Shown: positions 33,420 through 42,237 of the stretch, piece by piece
Layout of the letters: every line of letters begins with the position of its first letter
How positions within the stretch are numbered: the stretch's first letter is position 1
From: Pseudomonas putida
GTDB lineage: Bacteria > Pseudomonadota > Gammaproteobacteria > Pseudomonadales > Pseudomonadaceae
Reading direction: 5' to 3'
DNA: 64,000 nucleotides
Assembly (NCBI RefSeq): GCF_001976065.1
Contig: NZ_MNAH01000001.1
Span: 1,276,065 to 1,340,064 of the forward strand
The notes under the pieces: generated by a model
The model's input: the letters and a program-made list of their open reading frames with translations, nothing else
Databases searched by the model: none
Told to the model about the DNA's origin: nothing
Made by a program: the position numbers and the translations under genes

Positions 33420-34340
33420 ATGACTACAGCATCGACGGTGCGCAATGAGGCGTTCGAAAGTTGGTTGAGCCAGGTGAACCAGGCCTGCGGGCGTTTCGAC
33501 GCCAGGGCGCTGGACACCGACTTCTACGGCCAGTTGACGGAATTTCGCAGCGGTGCGATCAACCTCAGTGTGGTCGACATGGCGCACGTGCATCTGTATC
33601 GCACCAGCAAGGACGTCAGCACCAGCAGCGACGGCCACTACTACGCGGTGTTCCAGCTGCGCGGCAGTTCGCACCTGGAGCAGGGCGACAACCGCGCGCA
33701 ACTGGGCTGTGGCGACATCGCCCTGATCGACGCCAGCCGCCCGAGCGACATGATCTACAACGACGATTGCCGGCAACTGTCGCTGATTTTGCCGCGTCAG
33801 GTGGTGGAGCGTGGTTCGCACTTCAATGCGGTCAACTGCGCCACGCGCATCGGTGCCAACAACCCCCTGGCGGCGATGGCCAACAAGCTGGTCCTGGAGA
33901 CTCGCCAGCAGGAAGGGCTGGACATGCAGGAAAGCGAAGCGGTGCTCGACGCCCTGGCCAGCCTGTTGCTACCGGGTATCAGCGCCCGTGACAGTGCTGT
34001 CGATCCCCATGAGCGGCAGTTTCGCAAGATCATCGCCTTCATCGACGCGCACCTGAGCGACGAGGAACTCTGTCCCGAACTGATCGCCCGTGAGGTGGGT
34101 GTTTCCGTGCGCGGCCTGTACCGGATGTTCTCCAAGCGCGGCCTGGTGGTGGCGCAATACATCAAGCACCGGCGCCTGGATTTCTGCGCGCAAAACCTGC
34201 GCCGCAGCGACGTCGAGCAGAAGCTTTCGGCACTGTGTTATGCCTGGGGTTTCTCGGATTCGAGCTACTTCTCGTCGGCGTTCAAATCGCGCTTTGGCGT
34301 GTCACCGGGCGCTTATCGCAAGCGCTACAGCCAGCACTGA
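33420..34340 (+). CDS. AraC/XylS-family transcriptional regulator
   Basis: A 306-residue regulator with an N-terminal AraC-binding-domain-2 type region (about 10-190, resembling NahR/XylS/FeaR sensors of aromatic compounds) and a C-terminal double helix-turn-helix (about 205-306) with ISARD-like, LIAREVGVSVRGLYRMFSKR and the family end FSDSSYFSSAFKSRFGVSPGAYRKRY. It lies 152 bp after iacF on the same strand. FeaR-like proteins respond to aromatic amines or aldehydes, so aauBEDA and iac are both plausible targets. Confidence 0.87.
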   Translation: MTTASTVRNEAFESWLSQVNQACGRFDARALDTDFYGQLTEFRSGAINLSVVDMAHVHLYRTSKDVSTSSDGHYYAVFQLRGSSHLEQGDNRAQLGCGDIALIDASRPSDMIYNDDCRQLSLILPRQVVERGSHFNAVNCATRIGANNPLAAMANKLVLETRQQEGLDMQESEAVLDALASLLLPGISARDSAVDPHERQFRKIIAFIDAHLSDEELCPELIAREVGVSVRGLYRMFSKRGLVVAQYIKHRRLDFCAQNLRRSDVEQKLSALCYAWGFSDSSYFSSAFKSRFGVSPGAYRKRYSQH

Positions 34341-34350
34341 CACCGATCCC

Positions 34351-34441
34351 CTGTAGGCGCTGGCTTGCCAGCGAAAGCGCTCTGTCATTCAACACCTTCG
34401 GTGACTGACCTGACGCCTTCGCCGGCAAGCCGGCTCCTACA
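34351..34441. repeat. Paired inverted REP element
   Basis: CTGTAGGCGCTGGCTTGCCAGCG and the inverted CGCCGGCAAGCCGGCTCCTACAG flank about 45 bp between the convergent araC-type and response-regulator genes. The position suits a bidirectional transcription barrier. Confidence 0.9.
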
Positions 34442-34463
34442 GTGTGCTGTGTGTGTTCGTAGA

Positions 34464-35093
34464 TCAATGCCGCGCCGGCTCATCCATCGGCAAATGCAGC
34501 ACTTCGCGCACCAGCATGGCAATGCTGCTCACGCCCATCTTTTCCTTGATCTTGGTGCGGTGCACGTCAACGGTCTTCACGCTGATGTTGAGCTCCCGGG
34601 CGATCACCTTGCTGGCCTTGCCATCGATCACCAACATCAACACTTCGCGCTCGCGGCTGGTCAGCAGCGCCAGCTTGCCCTGCAGGTTCTGGCGCTGCTG
34701 CTGGTCGGCCTGGGCGTGCACGGCGGTCTTGAGCGCCGCCTGGATGCGATCGATCATCTGCTGCGGGTTGTAGGGCTTCTCGACGAAGTCCAGGGCGCCG
34801 TTCTTCATCGCCGTGACCGACATCGGAATGTCGCCGTGGGCCGAGACGAAAATGGTCGGCAAGGTGCTGCCGCGCTGGTTGAGGATCTCCTGCAGCTGGA
34901 AACCGCTGGTTTCCGGCATGCGCACATCCAGCACCAGGCAGGCGGGCTGCTGGGGGTCGTACTGGCTGAGGAACTCATCAGCGCCGGCGAAGCACTGCGC
35001 CTGCACGCTGACCGACTCCAGCAACCAGGCCAGCGAGGTGCGCAGGTCCTTGTCATCGTCAACGATGTAAACAATCGGTTTGCGGGTTTGCAT
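34464..35093 (-). CDS. FixJ/NarL-type response regulator
   Basis: A 209-residue two-domain regulator. The receiver has acidic residues D12-D14, phospho-acceptor D56 (LVLDVRMP), S84 (VSAHGD) and the KP pair near 107. The LuxR-type helix-turn-helix (about 140-205) reads LTSREREVLMLVIDGKASKVIARELNISVKTVDVHRTKIKEKM. No kinase gene adjoins it; the PAS kinase at 24650-26131 on the same strand is the likely partner, with the iac block between them. It diverges from iacG, so control of iacG and the rest of the pathway is plausible. Confidence 0.9.
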   Translation of the reverse strand: MQTRKPIVYIVDDDKDLRTSLAWLLESVSVQAQCFAGADEFLSQYDPQQPACLVLDVRMPETSGFQLQEILNQRGSTLPTIFVSAHGDIPMSVTAMKNGALDFVEKPYNPQQMIDRIQAALKTAVHAQADQQQRQNLQGKLALLTSREREVLMLVIDGKASKVIARELNISVKTVDVHRTKIKEKMGVSSIAMLVREVLHLPMDEPARH

Positions 35094-35352
35094 CAGGGGC
35101 TGCCACGAAAATTCTAATTATTGTTTTCGCACGCGAACGCGCGGCACGCATCGGCTGTTGTTTTTACAGCCTGTAAGCAGGATACCCACTGTCGCCGGCC
35201 CTTGCGATAAAGAAACCACCTAGTCGACTAGCGGAAACCCAACCTCGCCATGGGGATCGTCAGAATGGTTGCAGCGCGCGCGCAGCCTTAGTCTTGCTCC
35301 ATCACCTACGGGCCGCTTTCCTCGCGGTCCTCCTGAAGGAAGGGGCATCGAC

Positions 35353-35862
35353 ATGGCCGACCTGAGCCAGCAGCAAATCGACTTTCGCAACGCCATGGCG
35401 CAGCTGCCTGCGGCGGTGAACATCATCACCACCAATGGCCCGGGCGGGCGCTGCGGCATCACCGCCAGCGCCGTGTGTTCGGTGACCGACTCGCCACCCA
35501 CCGTGTTGGTGTGCGTCAACCGCAACAGCGCCACCCACGACGTATTCCGCACCAACGGTCGCCTGTGCGTCAACGTGCTGTGTGGCGAACAGGAAGAACT
35601 GGCCCGCCACTTCGCCGGCATGACCCAGGTGCCCATGGCCGAACGTTTTGCCTGGGACCTGTGGGACGACGGCGCCGCGGACGTGCCGGTGCTGCGCGAC
35701 GCCCTGGTGCAACTGCAGGGGCGGATCAGCGAGTGCAAGGAAGTGGGTTCGCACTCGGTGATGTTCGTCGAGCTGGATAATGTCGGCGTGCGTGAACCGC
35801 GGGACAGCCTGGTGTATTTCAACCGCTTGTTCCATCGCCTTGAGCATGCCAGCGCGGCTTGA
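35353..35862 (+). CDS. iacG: IacG, flavin reductase
   Basis: A 169-residue flavin:NAD(P)H reductase of the HpaC/flavin_Reduct family: FRNAMAQLPAAVNIITTNG, GITASAVCSVTDSPPTVLVCVN and FCVNVL-like RLCVNVL strands are the FMN-binding core. It would supply reduced flavin to the IacA monooxygenase. ATG 35353 follows an AAGGAAGGGG tract. In this window it is displaced from iacA-F by the AraC and FixJ regulator genes and would have its own promoter in the 259-bp gap shared with the response regulator. Confidence 0.87.
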   Translation: MADLSQQQIDFRNAMAQLPAAVNIITTNGPGGRCGITASAVCSVTDSPPTVLVCVNRNSATHDVFRTNGRLCVNVLCGEQEELARHFAGMTQVPMAERFAWDLWDDGAADVPVLRDALVQLQGRISECKEVGSHSVMFVELDNVGVREPRDSLVYFNRLFHRLEHASAA

Positions 35863-35914
35863 TCGAGACCGCGTTAGGGTCTGTGTCGATCACACCATTT
35901 GTGAGCGACACAAA

Positions 35915-36080
35915 CCTGCAGGAGCGTGGCGTGCCCGCGAAAGCGGTGTGTCAGTCAACATAAATGTTGGAAGTGATGGCCCCTTCGCGGGCAAGCCCGC
36001 TCCTACAGGGATCTCCTGTGAACACAGGTAGTGTGTCCGGCGCAAATCCTGTGGGAGCCAGCCTGCTGGCGAAAACGGTG
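35915..36080. repeat. REP pair plus a single REP
   Basis: A pair (CTGCAGGAGCGTGGCGTGCCCGCG inward to CGCGGGCAAGCCCGCTCCTACAG, ending near 36008) is followed by a third REP-like core (TGTGGGAGCCAGCCTGCTGGCG, near 36049-36074). Together they fill the gap between the convergent iacG and kinase genes. Confidence 0.85.
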
Positions 36081-36082
36081 GA

Positions 36083-37096
36083 TCAGGCCTGCAGATATTC
36101 CCGAGCCAGCCTGCAGGCCCGCTCAATCAACATAGGCGCCATTTCAATCGCCGTCGGCGTGCCCTGGCGGGTGTGAATCCAGCCCAGGTACGTGGTGCCG
36201 CGCAGCATCAGGAACAGCGCCAGGGTCTGGCGATCTGCCTCGGTCAGCGGCTTGACCGCGTGGTAACCCTCCAGGAGCGCCGCCTTGATCTGCTCATAGC
36301 GCGGGTCATCCAGGCAGAAGTACAGGGCGGTGGCGAGTTCGAACATATGCCAGCCAAATCCGGCATCGTCGAAGTCGATCAGGCGCAGGCGCGGGCCTTC
36401 GACCAGCAGGTTTTCCGGGACCAGGTCGGCGTGGATCATGCCGAAATTGCCCAAGTGCCGGCCGTATTGACGCAAGTCCCGGCGGGCCGAGCGCCGGGCC
36501 TGTTGCAGCAGCTCTCGTTGCTCTACGCTCAGCGGTTGCAGCTCCCAGAACCGCCCCCAGAACGGATTCGCCCCGATCAGGCCTTCCTCGTCCCAGGCAT
36601 GCCGGACAAACTCGTCCGGCTGCTGCCAGTCCGCCGAATGCAGATGGATGCGCGCCGCCATCTTGCCGGCCTCGGCAAACAAAAAGTCGATCTCGGTATC
36701 GGCCTGCACCCCAGCCTCCGAGGTGCCGGCAGTAGCCCCCGGCAACCAGGCGAGCATGTCGACATGGCGCTGGCCGATCTCGGCATGGCTGACTTCGATC
36801 AGATGGCTTTCATTCTGTGCGCGGATGATTTGCGGCACGGTAATCCCGGCGCTTTCCAGCGCTTCCATCCATTGCAGCTCGGAGCGCAGCGCCGCTTCGC
36901 AGTGATAACCGTTGCGATGGATACGCAGGGCTACGCGCTGGCCGTCGTGACGGCGGGCGGAGAACACCGCATTCTCGCGGTATTTCACCAGTTCGATGTC
37001 GCCGAACTCGCCCTCCCAGTGCTGCAGGGCGTGGCGCGCCAGGTCGTGCAGGCGGGCGACTTGTTGATCATGGTTCAGGGTATGGAATTCAGTCAT
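36083..37096 (-). CDS. APH-fold small-molecule kinase (amino-alcohol/hydroxylysine kinase-like)
   Basis: A 337-residue aminoglycoside-phosphotransferase-fold kinase. The catalytic loop is MIHADLVPENLL and the metal-binding motif LIDFDDAGFGW, with ALRIHR supplying the ATP lysine/arginine region. It is ten bases downstream of a PLP enzyme of the ethanolamine-phosphate/phosphohydroxylysine phospho-lyase type and an ethanolamine-permease-like carrier. That pairing suggests it phosphorylates an amino alcohol (ethanolamine, 1-amino-2-propanol) or hydroxylysine. Antibiotic resistance is unlikely in this context. Confidence 0.77.
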   Translation of the reverse strand: MTEFHTLNHDQQVARLHDLARHALQHWEGEFGDIELVKYRENAVFSARRHDGQRVALRIHRNGYHCEAALRSELQWMEALESAGITVPQIIRAQNESHLIEVSHAEIGQRHVDMLAWLPGATAGTSEAGVQADTEIDFLFAEAGKMAARIHLHSADWQQPDEFVRHAWDEEGLIGANPFWGRFWELQPLSVEQRELLQQARRSARRDLRQYGRHLGNFGMIHADLVPENLLVEGPRLRLIDFDDAGFGWHMFELATALYFCLDDPRYEQIKAALLEGYHAVKPLTEADRQTLALFLMLRGTTYLGWIHTRQGTPTAIEMAPMLIERACRLAREYLQA

Positions 37097-37106
37097 GACA
37101 AAGGCC

Positions 37107-38387
37107 TCAAATTGCGCTCAGGGCGTGGTCCAGGGTGTCGACGAACAGATCGGCGTTTTCGCGGCTGAACACCAGTGGCGGGCGCAGTTTGAGAATGTTG
37201 TCGCCGGCGCCGATCTTGCTGATCAGCACGCCGTTCTCGCGCATGTCGTTGACCACCTTGCGCGCTTCCAGCCCGGCGGGTTCCTTGCTGGCGTGGTCGC
37301 GTACCAGTTCCATGGCGAAGAACAGGCCCTTGCCGCGTACATCGCCAATGATCGAGTGTTTGCCTGCCAGTACCTGCAAACGCTGCTGCACATAAGCGCC
37401 GACGCTTTGTGCGTTTTGCAGTAGTTGCTTTTGTTCAATCTCGTCCAGCACCGCCATGCCGACCGCCGCCGCTACGGGCGAGCCACCGAAGGTGTTGAAG
37501 TACATGGCGTTGCGCCCGAACGATTCCACCAGCGCCTTGTGGGTGATCAACCCGGCCAGCGGGTAGCCGTTGCCCATGGGTTTGCCGAGGGTGACGATGT
37601 CCGGCACGACGCCGTGGGCCTGGTGCCCCCAGAGGTGATCGCCGGTACGGCCGAAACCCGATTGCACTTCATCGGCGATCAACAGGCCACCAGCCGCGCG
37701 GATCAACTCGGCGGCCTTGGCGACGAAACTGGCCGGAACCCTGGGCAAGCCTTCGTTGGCGAACAGGGTGTCGATCAGCAACGCGGCCGGGCGAATACCC
37801 TGGGCCTGCAGTGAGGCGATGGCCGCCGCGATGTTGGCCGCGTATTGCTCGGCCATTTGCGTTTGCGTGGTGCCGGCCGGCGCGCGGTACAGGCACGGAA
37901 TCGGCACGGCGCGGGCGTGGGCGGCGAAGGGTTCCGGTGAGGGCAGGGCGGTGGTGACTTCGGCCAGCGACGCCGAGTTACCGTGGTAGTTGTAGTCACT
38001 GACGATGATGCCGGTGCCGCCGCTGGCGTAGCGCGCCAGGCGCAGCGCCAGTTCGTTGGCCTCGGTGCCGGTGCAGGTGAACATCGCAGTGTCCAGCGGT
38101 TGGCCGAAGGTCGCGGTCAAGCGCTCGGCATAACGCACCACCTGCTCATCGAGGTAGCGGGTGTGGATGTTCAGCGTGGTGGCCTGGCGGTGCATGGCGT
38201 CGGTGACGTGGGGGTTGCAGTGGCCGACGCAGGGCACATTGTTGTACACGTCCAGGTAACGGCGACCCTCGACGTCGAACAGCCAGACGCCTTCGCCACG
38301 CACCAGGTGCAGGGGCTTGTCGTAGAACAGCGGCGAGGCGCTGCCGAGTACGCGGTGACGGCGTTGCAAAAGGGTCTGGTCAGGCAT
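37107..38387 (-). CDS. Class III PLP enzyme, aminotransferase or amino-alcohol-phosphate phospho-lyase
   Basis: A 426-residue fold-type I PLP enzyme of class III. YNNVPCVGHCNPHV (about 50-63), TCTGTEANELALRLAR (PLP phosphate loop), LIADEVQSGFGRTG and the PLP-binding lysine in TLGKPMGNGYPLAG are clear. The NNVPCVGHC segment and the NIHTRYL stretch are typical of the AGXT2L group, which eliminates phosphate and ammonia from phosphoethanolamine or phosphohydroxylysine instead of transaminating. The neighbouring kinase gene strengthens that reading. Its start overlaps the permease stop by eight bases. Confidence 0.8.
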   Translation of the reverse strand: MPDQTLLQRRHRVLGSASPLFYDKPLHLVRGEGVWLFDVEGRRYLDVYNNVPCVGHCNPHVTDAMHRQATTLNIHTRYLDEQVVRYAERLTATFGQPLDTAMFTCTGTEANELALRLARYASGGTGIIVSDYNYHGNSASLAEVTTALPSPEPFAAHARAVPIPCLYRAPAGTTQTQMAEQYAANIAAAIASLQAQGIRPAALLIDTLFANEGLPRVPASFVAKAAELIRAAGGLLIADEVQSGFGRTGDHLWGHQAHGVVPDIVTLGKPMGNGYPLAGLITHKALVESFGRNAMYFNTFGGSPVAAAVGMAVLDEIEQKQLLQNAQSVGAYVQQRLQVLAGKHSIIGDVRGKGLFFAMELVRDHASKEPAGLEARKVVNDMRENGVLISKIGAGDNILKLRPPLVFSRENADLFVDTLDHALSAI

Positions 38388-39693
38388 GGTCTGGAACCTC
38401 GATGGCAGGGCTGCGACGGGTGCGCAGCAGGAAGTTGAAAATGCACAGGGCGAAGGTCACCGCGAGGGCGATCAGCATCAGCAGGTCGAGCTGGAAGCAG
38501 GCGGCGATCACCACCAGCGTCAGCGCCAGGCCCAGCCAGGCCACGACCTTGCCACCGGCCAGGGTGAACGGGCGTGGCAGGTTCGTCTGGCTGCGTTTGA
38601 TGCGCAGGTACGCGCCGAAAATGAACAGGTAGCAGACGTTGAGCAGCAGGACCACGGCGAGCATCACGGTGGCCGGATCGACTTCCGATAGCGGCAGGCC
38701 GATGGCGCCGATCAGCAGCAGCGCCGGCCAGGGCGTGCCGCGCTTGCCGGTTTTGCCCAGCCACTGCGGGAACAGGCCGTCGCGCGCCATCGCGAACAGT
38801 TGCCGGGAGGCCGCATAAACCAGAGAGAAGAAGGTGGCGATCAAACCGAACACACCGCCGCAGCCAATCACCTTGGCCAGCCACGAGTCCGTGCCGAACG
38901 CACTGTTGCTGGACATCGCCGCGTACAGCGGATCGCCCGCCGAGCCCACCAACTCGACACCGCCAGCGCCCGGTGCGCACACCAGCACCACCAGTGCGGT
39001 GACCAACAGGGTGCCGATGGCGGCGAGAATGCCCCGTGGCATCGTCCGGCCGGGGTTATCAGCTTCTTCCGCCGCCGAACCGGTCTGCTCGACGGTGATG
39101 AACAGCCAGATCGCGAACGGTACGCAGGCGAAGACGCCGCCGAGGCTGAGCGGGGTAGAGACATTGGCCGGCAACGCCAGCAGGTTGGCCAGCTCGACAT
39201 GGGGCGCCATGGCCACGCCGAAGGTCAGCAAGGCGACGACGGCGATCACCCCGGCAATGAACGTCAAGCCCATGGCCTCACCCACGCCGCGCAGGTGAAT
39301 GCCGATGATCACCGCGAACAGGGCGATCTTCACCGGCCAGCCGCCAAGCCCGAAAATCGACTCGGTGTAGGCGCAAATGAACGTCGCCGCCGCGCCGGTG
39401 CCGATGGTCAAGGCCAGCGCACAAGCCACCCCGACCAGGTAACCCACGAACGGCCCGAACGCACTTTGCGCATACACGAACACACCGCCGGCGCTGGGCA
39501 ACGCGGTGGACAGTTCTGCCACACACAACGCCAGCCCGCCGCACAGCAGCGCCATCAACAAGGTGGCCACCAGCATGTTCAGCCAGCCACCGGCCGCCAG
39601 GCCAAAGTTCCAGCCGGAAAACTGACCGGCCACCACCAACGCAATTCCAAGGCCGGCAATCTTTGGCCAGCCCAACGCACTTTTCTTGAGCAC
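38380..39693 (-). CDS. APC-family amine/amino-acid permease (ethanolamine-permease-like)
   Basis: A 437-residue transporter with 12 hydrophobic segments. The N-terminal half (GLGIALVVAGQFSGWNFGLA, VAELSTALPSAGGVFVYA, FGPFVGYLVG) resembles the ethanolamine permease branch of the amino acid-polyamine-organocation family. It leads a leftward three-gene operon with overlapping or ten-base junctions: permease, PLP enzyme, kinase. It likely imports the substrate the other two proteins break down. Confidence 0.82.
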   Translation of the reverse strand: MLKKSALGWPKIAGLGIALVVAGQFSGWNFGLAAGGWLNMLVATLLMALLCGGLALCVAELSTALPSAGGVFVYAQSAFGPFVGYLVGVACALALTIGTGAAATFICAYTESIFGLGGWPVKIALFAVIIGIHLRGVGEAMGLTFIAGVIAVVALLTFGVAMAPHVELANLLALPANVSTPLSLGGVFACVPFAIWLFITVEQTGSAAEEADNPGRTMPRGILAAIGTLLVTALVVLVCAPGAGGVELVGSAGDPLYAAMSSNSAFGTDSWLAKVIGCGGVFGLIATFFSLVYAASRQLFAMARDGLFPQWLGKTGKRGTPWPALLLIGAIGLPLSEVDPATVMLAVVLLLNVCYLFIFGAYLRIKRSQTNLPRPFTLAGGKVVAWLGLALTLVVIAACFQLDLLMLIALAVTFALCIFNFLLRTRRSPAIEVPDHA

Positions 39694-40057
39694 AAACGTC
39701 TCCCGCGACCCGAGGGCCGATTTTTTGTTTTAGTGAGCAATGGAGGGGTTCAGCGTTGCTTTACGCGCTTCGATACTACGCGTGGGGTGCGACGCGGCAT
39801 GTTTGTGCGCATGCCAGGTGATTGGTTGTGGGTGCCAGATTGGATGAGGCTTTTGTGTCCGCAGCAGATCCCTGTGGGAGCGGGCTTGCCCGCGAAAGCG
39901 CAGTGTCAGTTGTCATGGATGTTGGATTTGATCGCCTCTTCGCGAGCAAGCCCGCTCCCACGGGGGATCTCCAGTGAACACAAGATATGTGTATGGCCAA
40001 GATCCCATTGTGGGAGCGGGCTTGCTCGCGAAGGCGGTAGATCAGGCAACAGCTGTC
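39694..40057. repeat. 364-bp gap holding a REP pair and a single REP
   Basis: No gene is evident. From about 39871 to 40037 there is an inverted REP pair (TGTGGGAGCGGGCTTGCCCGCG ... CGCGAGCAAGCCCGCTCCCACG) followed by another TGTGGGAGCGGGCTTGCTCGCG core. The permease promoter must lie in the left part of the gap (39694-39870), on the minus strand. Confidence 0.85.
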
Positions 40058-42184
40058 TCAGATCCGAAAACTCCCGACCAACTGATTCAACCGCGCCGCC
40101 TGCTGCTCCAACTCCGTACAAGCGCGCAACGTCGCCTGCAGATTCTCCACCCCTTGCTGGTTCAGCGTGTTGATCCGGGTGATGTCGACGTTCAAGGCTT
40201 CGACCACGGCGGTCTGTTCTTCGGTGGCGGCGGCGACGGACTGGTTGACGTTGTCGATCTCGCCGATGCGTTGGGTGACGCTGCTCAAGCGGGTGCCGGC
40301 GAGGTTGGCGATGGTGACGCTTTCTTCGCTGTGCTGCTGGCTTTCGGTCATGGTGGTGACCGAGTCGCGGGCGCCCACTTGCAGCTCCTCGATCATTTGC
40401 TGGATCTGCAGCGCCGAGGCCTGGGTGCGCCCCGCCAGGCTGCGCACTTCGTCGGCGACCACGGCAAAGCCGCGGCCGGCTTCACCGGCACGCGCCGCCT
40501 CGATGGCAGCGTTGAGCGCCAGCAGGTTGGTCTGCTGGGAGATGCCCTTGATCACTTCGAGGATCTGCCCGATGTTCACGGTCTTGTCGTTGAGCACTTC
40601 GATGTTGCTGCACGACGCGCTGATCTTGCCCGACAGCTCGTTCATCACCTCGATCGTACGCTGCACCACCTGGCGACCGTCTTCGGCCTGTTGCCTGGCG
40701 CAAGAAGCCTGTTGCGAGGCATCGCAAGCGTTATGCGCAATCTCCTGGGCGGCGGCGCCCAACTGGTTGATCGCGGCGGCGACGCTGTTGGTGCGGCTGG
40801 CTTGATCGTCGAAATTGCTCAGTGATGAATGGGAGGCGTCCAGCACACGGCGGGCACCTTCATTGACGCCAAGGGCCGCCGACGACACTTCGCGGATCGA
40901 CTGGTGAATGCGCTCGACAAAACGGTTGAACGCCGTCGCCAGTTGACCGATTTCATCCCGCGATTGCACTTGCAGGCGCCGCGTCAGGTCGCCTTCGCCG
41001 AGGGAGATGTCTTCCATGACCCGGGTCAGCACTTGCAGCGGCCGGGTGATGCGCCGAGCCGCGTAGCCGATCAACAGCAGGCCGAGCAGGGCCGAGCCGC
41101 CACCGAGCAGCAGTTCCAGCGCGGTGCTTTGCATGCCTTGGGCATCGAGTTGCTGTTGCAGGCTGGCGACCGGTGCCAGCAACACCGCTTGCGGCACGCC
41201 CACCAGCACACCCCAGGGTGCGGCGCCGGCAATCGGTGGCAGCGGTTCGAGGACCTTGATCTGCTGCGGATCGACGAACACCTTTGGCTGGCCCTGGCGC
41301 AGGGCGTCCATCACCTGGGCGTTGTCCATGGGGTGCCCGAGGCGATCGGCGTCCTGGCTGCTGGCGGAGATCACCCCACGGGGGCTGACGATGCTGATCT
41401 GGCCCTGACCGTCGAACAGCTGCAGCGCACTGGCTTCGCTGTTCTTTTGCAACGCGGCGAGGTTGATGTCGAGTCCGACCACGGCGATGACTTTGCCGTT
41501 CTCCAGCAGCGGGAAGGCGACGCTGGTCACCAGTTTGCGACTGCCCGAAGCCTCGTCGAAGTAGGGCTCCAGCACGCAGGCCTGGCGGGTGTCGCGGGCG
41601 CAGGTATAGAAGGCGTTGTAGGGTGCGCCGCTGGGGCCCGGTTCAGTGTTGGCCAGCAGGCCTTCGTCGCCGATCACCGCTTGCAGCTCGCCGGGTTTGC
41701 TCTGCACCCAGTACAGGGAGAAGCGCCCGGTTTCGTTGCTGCCCAGGTCCGGCTTGGCGGCGAAACCGGCGTCGGCACCGTCCAGCGCGTCGGGTTCGAA
41801 AATGACGTAAAGCCCGAGCAGGTCGGGCTTGTCGATCAGGGCCTGCTGCAGCTGGGTGCTCAGCTCGTGGCGCAGTTGTGGACGGGTCAGAGTGCCCTGT
41901 TGTTGGAGTTGCCTGAGGTACAGCAGGTATCGCGACAATCCCTGGCCGAATTCGTGGGTCTGCATGAAGGTGCGCTGCACTTGCATGGCTTGCACTTTAC
42001 CCAGCGCCTGCATGTGTTCCTTGGCCGCATCGGCGAGCATGTCGCTGCTGGCCCGGGCCACTTGCTGGCTGCTTTGGTGCGTCTGGTAGAGCGACAGGCC
42101 CATCAGCAAGCCTACGACCAACACCAGGCAGAGGCCGGCGAGCAGGGTGATCTTGCTCTGGATCGTGAGAAATTTTCTGTGCAT
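40058..42184 (-). CDS. Methyl-accepting chemotaxis protein with dCache-type sensor
   Basis: A 708-residue chemoreceptor: membrane segment 1 (about 12-34), a large periplasmic region (about 45-350) of double-Cache type, membrane segment 2 (about 353-375), HAMP (about 376-430) and a cytoplasmic signalling domain with the hairpin tip [24 protein letters not shown] near 590-615. I start it at ATG 42184, which has AAGG eight bases upstream; longer frames overlap the porin gene. Its periplasmic ligand is unknown; the neighbouring amine and auxin catabolic genes make aromatic or aliphatic amines reasonable candidates. Confidence 0.9.
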   Translation of the reverse strand: MHRKFLTIQSKITLLAGLCLVLVVGLLMGLSLYQTHQSSQQVARASSDMLADAAKEHMQALGKVQAMQVQRTFMQTHEFGQGLSRYLLYLRQLQQQGTLTRPQLRHELSTQLQQALIDKPDLLGLYVIFEPDALDGADAGFAAKPDLGSNETGRFSLYWVQSKPGELQAVIGDEGLLANTEPGPSGAPYNAFYTCARDTRQACVLEPYFDEASGSRKLVTSVAFPLLENGKVIAVVGLDINLAALQKNSEASALQLFDGQGQISIVSPRGVISASSQDADRLGHPMDNAQVMDALRQGQPKVFVDPQQIKVLEPLPPIAGAAPWGVLVGVPQAVLLAPVASLQQQLDAQGMQSTALELLLGGGSALLGLLLIGYAARRITRPLQVLTRVMEDISLGEGDLTRRLQVQSRDEIGQLATAFNRFVERIHQSIREVSSAALGVNEGARRVLDASHSSLSNFDDQASRTNSVAAAINQLGAAAQEIAHNACDASQQASCARQQAEDGRQVVQRTIEVMNELSGKISASCSNIEVLNDKTVNIGQILEVIKGISQQTNLLALNAAIEAARAGEAGRGFAVVADEVRSLAGRTQASALQIQQMIEELQVGARDSVTTMTESQQHSEESVTIANLAGTRLSSVTQRIGEIDNVNQSVAAATEEQTAVVEALNVDITRINTLNQQGVENLQATLRACTELEQQAARLNQLVGSFRI

Positions 42185-42237
42185 GGGAAAAGCCTTTTTC
42201 CACGGGGGCAGCGGATGCGCCACTGCCCCGGCATGAC

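Noticed and set aside
36083..37096. Aminoglycoside resistance gene
   Set aside because: The APH fold is broad; the operon with a permease and phospho-lyase-like enzyme indicates a metabolic kinase.
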